From contig CAJNOJ010000072.1 in assembly GCA_905250025.1 (NCBI GenBank), positions 259,456-323,455 on the forward strand: a stretch of 64,000 bases of DNA. Reading direction: 5' to 3'. The notes under the pieces are model-generated. The model searched no databases, was not told the DNA's origin, and was given only the letters and a program-made list of their open reading frames with translations. Numbering within the stretch: the stretch's first letter is position 1; every line of letters starts with the position of its first letter. The position numbers and the translations under genes were made by a program. This stretch comes from Adineta ricciae. Taxonomy: Eukaryota; Rotifera; Eurotatoria; Adinetida; Adinetidae. This document shows, piece by piece, positions 46,650 to 57,847 of the stretch.

Positions 46650-47494
46650 ATTTGCTTGACAGTATCCTACACTCAGATACTATACCAGTGTAACTTTGAC
46701 ACTAATACACAAGTGAATGCTCGTTTGAACGGTCTAGCGATCGATGAGAAAAGCGGAAGCGTCGACACAGAGCCATCAACGACGCGACTTTCTGGCGTTA
46801 CATCGAGTTATAAGCACCCTCATCCTCAAGTAGTGTTACTAGTGAGGTGACACTGGCTCATAGATTGCTTCTTTGTCATAGTGATATCAGGCAGTTACCA
46901 ACCGTTTCTACGACTGCTACTGAATCATCAACATCAGCCGTCAACAATTTTTTTCTAGTTAAAACAATTGCCCAGTATACTTATATTTAGATGATTATGA
47001 CCGAATTGGCTTCAAACGAGACAATGGTAAATACACAAACGCATTTTACGGTTGTCATACGTCCAATTTATATCGTGCCTCTGTCTATTTACATCCTATA
47101 TCAAGCAATAATGTATTCTTCGAAACATACCCGTTTTGTTCTATGATTTGATTTCAAGTACCGTTTACGGTATATTGATTTGTATCAATCTTAGCATTCA
47201 ACGCTTGCCTTCACTCTGAAGAGTGGAATGACGTCGACGTCTTCGATAACTAAACCTGACAGTGGCAACACGAAAGCCGACTTGCTTCTTCATACATCCG
47301 TTCCACACACTGCTACGCACGAGTTGTCGACCATCAAGAACCAAGAATCGAAGTCTGACAATACATATATCATTCTTTTGCCCACTGTGATTTCTGTCGT
47401 TTCCATTACAGTCATTATTGGTACTATTTTCTGGATAAAGAAATCATCAGGTGTAAACACGCAAGTAACACCGTCCGCCATCGAACTAGACTAG
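46650..47494 (+). pseudogene. Degenerate MAM-mucin paralog C
   Basis: A first-exon remnant reads QILYQCNFDTNTQ and ends TRLSGVTSSYK, closely like paralog B exon 1 (QILYQCNYDTHT ... APLSDVTSSRK). No ATG-signal peptide in frame is visible. The exons that would encode the MAM core are missing; only scattered Thr/Ser-coding remnants (VSTTATESSTSAV near 46896) remain. The last part is intact: 47228-47494 encodes a Ser/Thr stalk (TSTSSITKPDSGN), a TM helix (IILLPTVISVVSITVIIGTI) and a tail ending SAIELD, closer to paralog A. It could still yield a short stalk-TM protein, but as a family member it is broken. Confidence 0.65.
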
Positions 47495-49094
47495 ATGCGA
47501 GTGACATTATCTTAAATACAATTCATAGTAGTGCAAGATGATGACAATCTTCTGAAGGAACTTCCTAACCTCTTGTCAATATCATTTAATTTATATTTGA
47601 ATTATCGATGTGTGAAATAAAGGACTAATTGATCAACGTCATAAATAGTTGGTATTAATTGTTAGTGTATTTCGTGCAATTACCTTTTACAATTTGTTTT
47701 CTATGAAGAAGTTTAAATAAAACCTGTTGCTTTTTCAACTACGAGATAACGAGTCCTAGTGTGGTCATATCTTAAGGGTGACAAAAACACTTGTGAAAAT
47801 GTAGTATGTATTTCAATATGGATAATGAAGAAATCATCTTTGAAGCGCGGCAGAACTCGCTCAACACGTAATTCTTCTATCAAAGGCCGATCTTCCTCTT
47901 CGAAATCTGTTTTCGAACTGAATCGCGTGGCCCCTGCATATTTTAGGAAATCATCTGCACTTATTTTTTGGTTTTTTTATAATATAACTACTAGAATTAC
48001 ATAATTTGAATTGAAATAATGCAACATAAGATTCGGTGTTATATTATTTGCCACACAGGGGCAAGCCATCGGCTTTTTGCTCAAAGTCAAGTCAAGTTAT
48101 CTCTTGATTTGAGATAGGTTCAACCAAACTGAAGTCAGATTCAGTCATTTTTGCCCCTGCAACATATTAAAATGACTTTAAACCAACGGAGACTAGTACT
48201 TTATTTAATTTTATCAGACCACGTTTATGTCTGAGGAGATTTGCAATATTGTGTTTTCATTCTGTGAGGCAAAAGGAGTAAGTCTTCGACACGCGAGAAA
48301 AAGATCAATTGAAGAAAAGACATCTACACTATAACTAAATCACAGAACGATGTACCCGCTAGATTCCATTGTTAGGCGTAGCCAATGTTAAGATTTTAAT
48401 TACGTACACTTTACCGAAAACGAAACATTAGGTGATTAATGATAACTAAAAAGCTATCTCATGATTTTGAAAATCTTACCTTTTCAATGTCAATTTATTT
48501 GCGCCGGACAGAATTCATTCCTAATTTAGAATTTTTTATTATAAGTTACTTTTAGAACAAAATCTAAAGTACATAAAATATGTGTATCTATATACAGTTT
48601 TAGACTTGACTTATAACTTGCTCATGCATAAAAAATCAAGTCAAGTCAAGTCATTTTCTGACTTACCCATCTCTGGTATTTGCAGTGAATATAACACTTA
48701 GAATCAGAATGAGTTTCTGAAAATAAGAAAAAGCGCCATCTACGGGAAGTAACAGTGAAGGAGATGTTATTTATTCTGAATGGTTGGAGTAATGATCAAC
48801 AATCGTATTGTGAATGATAAAAGGTAATACTCTCTCTTCTCTTCCTGTCGCCTCGTCTCTCTTCGTTTCTCTTCTTACCAAACTTTCTTTCCTAAGGAAC
48901 AATATTTTTTACACCATATTACATATCTTTTGTATCAACAAATCTTTTTTTCAAACTAAATCTTTGTTATTTAAGCTCAATGAGCTTGACCTTGATCGTT
49001 CACGACTATTGAAAATACAAAGCAGAAGAAAGAAATTATTTTACTGTTTTTTTTTCTTTCAGATGACAACAATGTAAAAGAACAGAACATATCA
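47495..49094. other. Intergenic, 1.6 kb, with short inverted and direct repeats
   Basis: Holds a 9-bp inverted pair CAGGGGCAA (48056-48064) / TTGCCCCTG (48151-48159), another GCCCCTGCATATTTTA at about 47931 that resembles GCCCCTGCAACATATTAAA at 48154, and AAGTCAAGTCAAGT tracts at 48084-48098 and 48635-48653. ORFs (47759-48004; 48814-49077) are unsupported. A TTTCTTTCAG at 49054-49062 suggests a 5' UTR intron of the SFMBT gene. Confidence 0.5.
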
Positions 49095-52000
49095 ATGGCT
49101 ACAACATTGAATCACCTAGTGACCACCGATTGTCGCGTTGATCAACTAGGTACGACTGATACTTCAGCCCAATCTGCAACTAGTTCGAAAAAGGCCTCTA
49201 CTGATGAATCCATTCTTGATCTCAGTCAACGACCGATGATGTCAACGGATATTAATGATAAGTGGCGAGACAATTCATCTTGTCCGTATACCGATTCGAT
49301 CGATGCCGAGTTTCAAAGAATATCTTTAGCGAATCCCGATGCTGGTCTTGATGTGAATCAATCTTTAACAAATCAATTGAAACACAATTCAATAGCAGAA
49401 CATTCAGTGTCAGATAGTTCGATTCAGTCACAAGTGAATCTTTATTCTTCGAAGAAAAAAATCAAGTAACGATCATTGTGAACCAGGTTCTTTTCCTGAT
49501 ATTCAGATCTGTTTCTAGTTTTCCTTCGTCGCGGACGGTTATTTTCCATGAGCTTTCTCCTTGTGCAACAATTAACTCTTCGTTATCCTCATCAAACTTT
49601 CTCTGGTCAAAGTATCTCTCGTTCATTGATGAGCGATCCGTTTCCGAAGAATTCTTTGATCATTATCACGCATCATTTCAATCCGGTCTACAAGTCGATA
49701 TGAAACTTGAATATTGCTATGATATTCAACGAGACTTATACTGGCTGACGCAAATCCAGTTTGTCTCATGCCATCTGATTCGTTTGCACTATGTTGGAAT
49801 TCCCGAAGAGGATACATCAAACGACTTTTGGGCATACGTCTACGAACAACGGTGTCATCCGATTGGCTGGTGTAAAGAAAATAGTAAATTGATGTTACCA
49901 CCAACAGCAGTCACGAAACGAGCAATTCAACAGACAACAGTGAACAATAATCTATTATCAAATGGACATGAGAAGCAATTAACTGGTGTTAAAGTGGAAA
50001 ATGACAATAGTCATGAAACACCGCCTGCTTATCTATTTGACAGAGTAATATTCACTAAAATAAATGCGGAACAATGTCTAAATCTTATTTAGAGTGTGGG
50101 TTTGACTCCTGTTGAACAGTTGAAAGTTGGAATGCTACTGGAATTACAAGACGCTCAACGCCCATGGACATTATGGTTTGTCCGAATTCTAAATAACCGT
50201 GGTGGTCGATTACATCTTCGATATGTGACGAAAATGCCTGTTAACAACAACGACGAAGCGAACGAGAATTCTAGTCTACCCGATTGTGATATTTTTCTAT
50301 TTTACCTTGATTATCGCGTTCATCCGATTGGTTGGACAACAAGTACGGATTCAATTTATTCCTATGATATTCCTTCATGTTTGACCGATACGATTGATAA
50401 ACAAGTCATCATTGATGCATGTTTACTCGAGTCGAAAACACAATTTCTACCTCCGAATCTATTTAAAGAACAACAAAACATAAGTAAACACCGATTTACT
50501 GAAGGAATGAAATTGGAGATTTTCGATATGAAAAGTCAAAATATCTTTCTTGGTCGAATAGGTCATATTCATAATGAATATTATTTTGATATTATTATCG
50601 ATAATGAAGGTGAAAATGAAGTGTCGATGGTCTCATATTCGACCGATCCGCGTCTTCTACCGGCACATTGGGCTGCTGAACATAAACTTGCGCTGATGAA
50701 TGGTAAATCAATTCGTCAATCAGAAGATTACTGGAATCTCTATACGGAAAAACATGGGCTGAGTGACTTGGCACCTGAACGCTGTTTCAATCTGATTACA
50801 TTGAATTTCGCGGGAAATAGTCGTGCCGAACCAGGAATGAAAATGGAAATGATCTACACATTAAATCAGAAAGATTGTGTTTTTTCTGTGACAATTGTTC
50901 ATATCATCGATCATCTAATGTGGCTCAGAGTTGATAATGCCCAATTCTTACAAGATGAACACCTGTATTACCATGTTGTGCCGATCAATTCTTTGGATGT
51001 CTTTCCAGTTGGTTGGGCAAAACTGAATAGATTCGAATTGATCGCACCAATTCGATATCAAATGGATGTGAAAACGTATGAACAAAATCGATATCAGTAA
51101 GAAAATACACAATCTTATTCGAAATATTTGAAATGTTCTTTCATTTATTAGTTTGTTTTCAACAGTAACCCGTTATCCTCAAATTCCCCGTGTCTATTTA
51201 ACCGATGTGTATTTGTTAACAATTTATGTGAATATTCGTTGTTTCTGTGGTCCACATTTCTGTTCATCTCGTCTCGCTCGTATCCCATCTCAATTTGGTC
51301 CCGGGCCCTATCGTGATGTTCTCATTGATATGTTTCACCATCTCCTTTCTGTCCTATCAACAAATGCTCAACGTGTGTTACGTCGCTTAGATCATCAACT
51401 AAATGCCGAAACGAAATATCATCTTCGTACTGAACAGATTAAATCTGCAAAAAGATTTTCCAAATTGATTCGTCCCATTTCGCTCCCGACTGATCCTCTA
51501 TCAGCTCATCATTTTCTTCGTCATATATGTACACAACTGGAAGTATGTCCTGGTCTTCTAAGTTGTCAACGGATAGAAAATCACTGTCCGGATCATTGTC
51601 ATATATTATCCAATACTTTCGGTAGGTGAAACTAGATAATTGAGGAATCAGAATTGAAAACTTTTCCTTCTAGCTTTTTCAATAATTTCGAAAAATAAAC
51701 GAGGTCAACTCCGAGCAGCACAGAATCGTTTTCGTAGACAAAAATCTTTATTGTGCCATTTGAAAACTACCACAAGTTCATCGAACGTGTCTAGTCCCGT
51801 TGTAGAAGAAGCTCCGCCAATCAATGCATCAACGACAATGCCTACTCAAACAAGTGATACTTTACCATTGCCAGGCAGTGATCGACAAACACGCGGTTTT
51901 CGTGTTTATATAGAACCGAAAACTCATACGATAACACGAACGAATAAGAAGCAAAAAGTAATTGAGAAGTCAGAATCATCAACAGTGAGTGACATCAAAC

Positions 52001-52700
52001 AAGAACCTGTCGACATCAATCACGGAGTATCGGAAACTTCGTCGTCGTCAACATCATCGGCAACAAATCCTGCGCCCATCAACGGTAGTTCTAACAGAAG
52101 AAAAATCTTTCCTTTCAACAAAATTCTCTATTTTAGAGTCGAAACGTTCACGAATTCCAAAGAAAAAACGTTCTTTGTCTCCACCGGTTGTTTCTTCTTC
52201 CGTCAGATCATCGGAGGTTCTCTTTTCCCCAAATAAAATCAAGAGAAATCGACGTTCAACTCCCCAATCTCAAACTCCGAATATTCCCATACCTAAAACT
52301 GAACCTTTACCAGTGGTATCTCCGCTTCGGACGACAACTTATTCCATCCCACCACCGATTGATCCACGGAATCCTTTGACTTGGAACGTTGATGACGTCT
52401 GTTGGTATTTGAATGAGTGTGGGTGTTCATTTGCATTGAAAACTATCAAAGAACAGGTAATTATGAATGAACATATCCGTGTTCTACTTTAATATGATCT
52501 ATTTCAAGGAAATTGATGGTGCTGCGTTACTTCTTCTCAATGATTTGGATACAGTTCAAGATTCATTAGACTTTAAACTTGGTCCAGCTGTGAAATTTTA
52601 TCACGTCGTTGAACAACTTCGTTCTCAAGTGCTTAATACATTTCATTCGTCTCCATCTTTGAAAACCTCTTCTTCTTTGTCTCGTTTCTCAACACATTAG
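49095..52700 (+). CDS. SFMBT: SFMBT: four-MBT, SLED and SAM domain Polycomb protein
   Basis: Model: 49095..49465, 49507..50044, 50093..51096, 51152..51621, 51674..52084, 52137..52456, 52509..52700, 1101 residues; phases close. An apparent in-frame TAG at 50090 is the end of a 48-bp intron (GTAATA...TTTAG). Order: disordered N-terminus; four MBT repeats, visible from their signature ends (CHPIGWCKEN, VHPIGWTTST, LLPAHWAAEH, VFPVGWAKLN) and cores (GLQVDMKLEYCYD, VGMLLELQDAQ, EGMKLEIFD, PGMKMEMIY). The SLED domain follows (IYVNIRCFCGPHFCSSRLAR, then QLEVCPGLLSC). A basic/Ser linker with KRSRIPKKKRS then leads to a C-terminal SAM domain (LTWNVDDVCWYLNECGCS, then IDGAALLLLNDLDTVQDSLD). This is the SFMBT architecture; in flies Sfmbt joins Pho in PhoRC and targets Polycomb complexes, and MBT pockets read mono-/dimethyl-lysine. 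Confidence 0.96.
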
Positions 52701-52766
52701 TTTCGAATTTTTTCCTAACAGTAAATTTATTTATAAAAGAAAGGTGTACATTTTCAATCGTTTTGT

Positions 52767-52784
52767 ATGTGTGTGTGTGTGTGT
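52767..52784. repeat. (TG)n microsatellite
   Basis: About eight TG units in the 70-bp interval between SFMBT and the PYM gene. Confidence 0.85.
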
Positions 52785-52837
52785 TCAATATTTGAAGGAA
52801 AATGTGAAAGAAAGCAAACTTCTGTTTTGATTTCTAG

Positions 52838-53371
52838 ATGGCTGCGAGACCTTTAAATTCCGGGGAAAAAATGAGCGCACGTGGCACGGCATTCGAACGG
52901 GCGAACGTGATCCGAGACCCGAAAACTGGAGAGACCTATTTGCCCGCCACGCAACGACCTGATGGAACATGGAGAAAACCGATTCGTGTTAAAGATAATT
53001 ACGTTCCACAAGACGAAATGCCCGTGTACCAGTCGATGGGCCAACAAACTGAAATGGAGACGAGAAGACGTGCGGAAAATGGCAATTTGATTCCTGGCTT
53101 GGTTTTAACTGAAGAAGAGAAGGCTGCACGTGCTAAAAAGTTAGAAAAGGAGAGAAAACAAGTGGAAAGTCAAATGGCGAAATTAACGACGCGAACGCCT
53201 GAAGAAGAAAAAGTGAAAGAAGTGAAGAAAATTCAAAAGCTATTAAAGGAAATCACTGTATTGGAAAAACGTTACGAACAAGACGCAACAAGTTTAGATA
53301 AAGATCAAGTGACAAAAATGAAACGAAAAGATGAACTTGAAAAAAAACTTGAAGAACTAAACAATGAATAA
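52838..53371 (+). CDS. PYM1: PYM / WIBG, exon-junction-complex recycling factor
   Basis: A single exon of 177 residues, with the ATG at 52838 immediately after a TTTCTAG, so a 5' UTR intron is possible. The N-terminal Mago-Y14 binding block is well conserved: [20 protein letters not shown] then [17 protein letters not shown]. The middle is charged ([19 protein letters not shown]) and the C-terminal half is a predicted coiled coil ([36 protein letters not shown]), as in animal PYM. PYM binds the Mago-Y14 heterodimer and ribosomes and strips exon-junction complexes from mRNA at translation. It sits 137 bp after SFMBT on the same strand. Confidence 0.92.
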   Translation: MAARPLNSGEKMSARGTAFERANVIRDPKTGETYLPATQRPDGTWRKPIRVKDNYVPQDEMPVYQSMGQQTEMETRRRAENGNLIPGLVLTEEEKAARAKKLEKERKQVESQMAKLTTRTPEEEKVKEVKKIQKLLKEITVLEKRYEQDATSLDKDQVTKMKRKDELEKKLEELNNE

Positions 53372-53428
53372 AACAAAAGTCTAATATCATATCACCACTG
53401 TTTCTTTCATCTTCTTGTTTTAGATAGA

Positions 53429-53959
53429 ATGAGTCAAACAAAATCGACTTTTGATGCGCGTGTCACAGATGAAAATTCAGTTGTCCGATCTTCCATTCCA
53501 TTGCATTCGCTCTGTCATATCCATCGACCGATCGTTTTTCTTGTAACATTTTGTTTAATCATTCGATTAGCATTCTTTTTATTTTTCATCTAGTGGTTCA
53601 CTGCAGAGATCTTAATCTTTGTCTGGAAAGGCCTTGTCGGTATGGAGCAAGACAATTGGGGAGTCTACGGCGTCGAAATCTTGGGATTATGTTTAACATT
53701 GACACTGGAATACATTCGTTTGGAAATTTTACTCTATGCCAATCTCACTGAACATTTATTTTATATCCTCATTGGCTTCATATGGACAGTTCTGTCGATC
53801 GGAGCATTTCTTTATTGGACATTTTTTCAGTGGTTTGTATTAAAACTTGAACTGATTATTGGTTGTACTCAACTAGGATTTTGTGTCTTTGAATTAATTC
53901 TCGTATTTACGGCCGTTTTATCATTTTGCAAAAAACCAGCCAAGCAAAAGACAAATTAA
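53429..53959 (+). CDS. TMEM216/TMEM80/TMEM17-family ciliary membrane protein
   Basis: Model: 53429..53542, 53594..53959, 159 residues, phase-0 intron of 51 bp. Four TM segments: PIVFLWFTAEILIFVWKGLV, VEILGLCLTLTLEYIRLEIL, FYILIGFIWTVLSIGAFLYW, and FVLKLELIIGCTQLGFCVFE extending through LILVFTAVLSFC. The fold, length and the TLEYIRL / VLKLELIIG pair resemble TMEM216 and TMEM80 (Transmemb_17 family), which sit at the ciliary transition zone with Meckel/Joubert proteins. I favour TMEM216-like but cannot separate it from TMEM80 by eye. The short basic C-terminus is KKPAKQKTN. It is 58 bp downstream of PYM on the same strand. Confidence 0.7.
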
Positions 53960-54173
53960 AATAATCGGTATTCATAATTGATTCATACAATGAACTCATA
54001 TCCGTCCACTTTGCGTTTTGGGATATTTTCCTATTAGACTGAATTTGTTTTTCTTTTCGTTTTTAAATAAAAATTTTCTTGACGTAGAAATTAATTTGCT
54101 CGCTTCTATTTCTCCACGATACGATTTGATCGCATATGAACGTATACAACATTGTAGATAAAGTTTAAGATCG

Positions 54174-57100
54174 ATGTCAGATATAATCGTAGACGATCCA
54201 CATCATGGTACACGCGAGTCTTGGTCGGAACGGCATCTACTTCAGGCGATTGTTTTGCTCGAAGATGCTTATTCATTTCGTTCTATCGCACATAAATTGT
54301 CCCCATTGAATATTTTAAAACTCTACCGATTATATTGGTCGAAATGGATTCAACGTTTATTAACATTCATTGTTTCATGTCAATTATTGTTAATATTCAT
54401 TCAATATCCATCTTCATTTAGTCGGACATCGGACTTACGACAAGAACGAAATCGAATAACATTACCGTGTGGTGTGCAATTAGCCATTGAATTCATATGT
54501 TTGATCATCTTTTACATTGATGTGATTATCCGTGTAAGAAAGTTAAGCGTTGATTGAAGGGCGTTTATAGTCTTTTCGGGGTTTCGATTTAGGCCTATTT
54601 AATTGGATTGAAGATCGCTCGAAGAAAACCATGGCTTATCGCATATTTCATTGTTACAACTGTTTCTATAATCGATCTTATTATATCGTCAAGTTTAGGA
54701 TGTCAAGCAAAAGTAGGAATTAGTCAAACATTTTCCTATGGAATTTCGATCGAGTTTCTTGTTTGTAGACTGTAAACATACGATTTTTATTACGACCGTT
54801 TTATATGGCTGTGATATCTCAAGAAATGAAAAAAATATTCAATAGTTTACGAAAATCTTTCTTACAAATCCTTAGGTAATGACCTTATCAAACCGTTCTT
54901 ATCATTGATTTCGAAAGGTTTCTAGTGTTACGATTCTCCTTGGTATTCATGTCTATTTCTTTTCGGTGATTGGAATGATTCTATTTCCACCGGCAAGAGT
55001 AAGTTCTCGTTCGACAAAATATTCCTGCGAACAAGTCTGGATTCTTCTAGAAAGATTCTCCGAGTGAACGAACTGATGAAGGAACAAAATATTTTCCGGA
55101 TTTTGCAGATGCACTACTTAATCTAGTGGTGCTTTTAACTACTGCGAATAATCCTGATGGTAAAAGCTCTTCCCTCACTCTCACCCTACTTCCTGTCTCT
55201 TCATATTTTAGTCACCATTCCGGCCTATTCCAAAAATCGATTATATATCATCTATTTCGCTGTTTTTCTGACAATTGGTAAAGACACCTTCAGTTATGAA
55301 CATGTGTAGATAGATTTTTATCTAGGGTTGTATTGTCTAATGACTTTATTTACAGTTATTAAAATGAATACATTCAAAGAATTCTTTACAGTAAATCGAA
55401 TACTTCATTGTTCTCTATCGTCGATCCGTTTGATTACTTTTTTGTTAGACATCGATGCAAAACTCATTATTTCGTCGTCGTTTAGCAGTTCGCGCATGTT
55501 TCGATAGTTTACTTGAACGGCAAATTGCTCCATCTTCGTCACCGTCACCGACAACAACAGCTGACGATACTACAACTTCATTATTAACCCACCGAATGTC
55601 TGTTTGATCATTAGAATTTTGTATTGAGTCAACATCAATGATTTAGATCTCGATCAACTGCTCCGATGTTGGTCGTAACGCGAATGATTTCTAGTACGAA
55701 TTTGCCATATCTGCTTAAACAAGAATTACTTAGTGTAAGATATTGCATTTCTAAAAACTGATGCAATCACGTGTTTTGTAGACTCTAACACGAAATAATG
55801 AACGTAATGACGAAGTAAATTGGGACACGTTTTCGCTGACAATGTTATCACTTGATGCTGATGTTCAAAAAGTGGTAAATATAGTTTTTGGCAATGAATT
55901 CTCTTGAAAAATATAACTTTCTTAAGCCTATCGAACATCATGAATATTCCGGTGTCTGGGCAGTAATTCAATTAATTGGTGCTTCAAAATACTTAACATG
56001 GTTCGGAAATGCCATTGGTCTTATAAATTTTATCGTTCTCGTAGTATGTAGAATCAGCGTTGAAGAAGAAAACTGTATTGAAATCTGTATTTTAGGTTGA
56101 AGGTAGTGTTCGATATCATCCAAATTTTTTCACAATCGACCTTATTCTATCAGTAACGAAAATTTATCCAATAAGAGACTATACATGGCTGTTTTCGACT
56201 GATTTAGAACGTTCTATTTTCATTCTGTATTTACTATTTCTTGGAATCAATTCTTAAACTTTGGTCACTGCGTCCAAAAGTATTCTTCAAATATTTTTTC
56301 AACACATTCGATGCTAGTTTAGCCCTTGCTCTATTCGTAAGAAATTCTTCCACAGCTTTTACTCTGTTCGATAGGTTTTTTATTCAATAGGTCCTTCATA
56401 TCGTTCATTGTGGAATCTATGGGACACTGAGTATCACCACGAGGTAATCAACGATTGATCTTTTGCGACAAAAGGGAACAGAAAAGTATACTTTTGCTAG
56501 TGAAGTGATACGCGATGCGAGAGGAACCGCAACTTCAATCTGGGCAATAACACGTATACTGAATCTATTCGTTATTTTCCGTGCAATTCGTTCGATGCCA
56601 CATTTTACTAATTATGGAATTATTATGGGTACAATTAGCGATGGAATGAGAAATTTAAAGGCATTTATCGGAATTCTCATTGTAAGTGACATTAAGTTGC
56701 ATTTCATCAGGGAAAATCGAAGTGTTTCTTTATTTTTGAAATGCAGTGTTTGTTCTATAGCTATGCTGTCCTAGGCATGTGGCTCTTTCGTGGAGTTATT
56801 AAACCGCCGACTGAATCCGATATTGTGTAAAATGCATGATGATTGTGTGAAATTCATTTTTTGTATCGATTTATTTAGGAACGCGACATGCGGTTCGTAT
56901 CAACAAAGTCAATATTGGGCGAATAACTTCGATGACTTCTATGTAAGTGTGTTTTTATCCTCGATGAAAACTTGTCGATCAGAACTTTTTAGTCAACTAT
57001 TGTGGTGCTATATGATGTGATGTTAGTGAATAATTGGGGCGTGTTCTTAGTCGCTCTTCGAGAATTTTCTACAAGGTGAGTTCGAAGTTTGTTCTACAGT

Positions 57101-57506
57101 TGATATTCAATAAAAGAATCTTCTCTTTAGATGGAGTCAGTTGTATCTGGTTAGTTGGTGGTTTCTGTCGAATGTTTATATCTTAGCACTTGTACTTGGT
57201 TTTATTGTTGAAGTATGTTAACTATCATTTCACGTATTAATCTAAATTTTCTTTCAAAGTTATTTTCGTTAAACGTTGCACGATTTGAAGAGAGTGGCTT
57301 TGCTCAAGGTCACCATGGCTTAGCCAATACATATTTTGTGAAAACGCTCTTCCATCTATTCAAGTAAGATTCATCGCTTTGAAAGTATTAATTTCATGTC
57401 TATTGATTTCCATAGACGAAGCTTGCGTGAACCATCCGATGATGAAATCAATCAGGCTCTGGTGAAGTATAAACAGTTATATGACAATCCACAAGAGCAG
57501 AATTAA
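54174..57506 (+). CDS. TPCN: Two-pore cation channel (TPC)
   Basis: About 766 residues in 21 exons: 54174..54533, 54593..54712, 54769..54875, 54926..54998, 55051..55159, 55212..55277, 55326..55390, 55449..55597, 55647..55734, 55782..55874, 55927..56043, 56096..56152, 56208..56336, 56391..56443, 56475..56681, 56747..56826, 56879..56942, 56993..57075, 57131..57212, 57260..57363, 57416..57506. N-terminus LLQAIVLLEDAYSFRSIAHK. Domain I has LPCGVQLAIEFICLIIFYID and a first filter LLTTANNPD. Domain II has an S4 with regular arginines (ITRILNLFVIFRAIRSM) and a second filter VVLYDVMLVNNWGVF. Both filters match TPCs, endolysosomal Na+/Ca2+ channels gated by PI(3,5)P2 or NAADP. The junction between 56443 and 56475 does not keep frame and the implied intron is only 31 nt, so an indel or a missed intron lies there. 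Confidence 0.9.
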
Positions 57507-57847
57507 TTCAAATAAAAACAAACGATTTCGTTTTTTCAATTGTAATTTTCATCTTTTGGAATATTTTTAATTAACAAAAAAAAACCTCTTTATCTGTGAT
57601 TACGATCAACGAGCTTTTTCATTCGGATAATTGTCTCTCTCAACATGAAATTATCTTATTATAAATATCACCAAACGGAAATGTAATTATACTCCATAAC
57701 TGAACTAAAAAAAGAAACATGTCTATCGGCATATTACCCGAGTCTAGCAAATAGTTCGTCAAGGGAAAGCAAACAAAATATTTATTCGAAAAAACCTGAC
57801 AGTATGCGGTATGTTCGTTTTCATCGAGCACGAATGAAATCATTTCT
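57507..57847. other. Intergenic, 341 bp
   Basis: Spacer between the two-pore channel stop and the next plus-strand gene. A minus-strand ORF at 57640-57864 overlaps it but has no support. Confidence 0.5.

Noticed and set aside
48814-49077. Plus-strand 87-codon ORF just upstream of SFMBT, considered as its first coding exon.
   Set aside because: It stops before the SFMBT ATG, and the segment looks like leader/5' UTR with a TTTCTTTCAG acceptor; no in-phase join was found.
50084-50098. Apparent in-frame TAG stop in the middle of the SFMBT reading frame.
   Set aside because: It is the tail of a 48-bp phase-0 intron (GTAATA at 50045 to TTTAG at 50092); removing it joins MBT1 to MBT2 cleanly.
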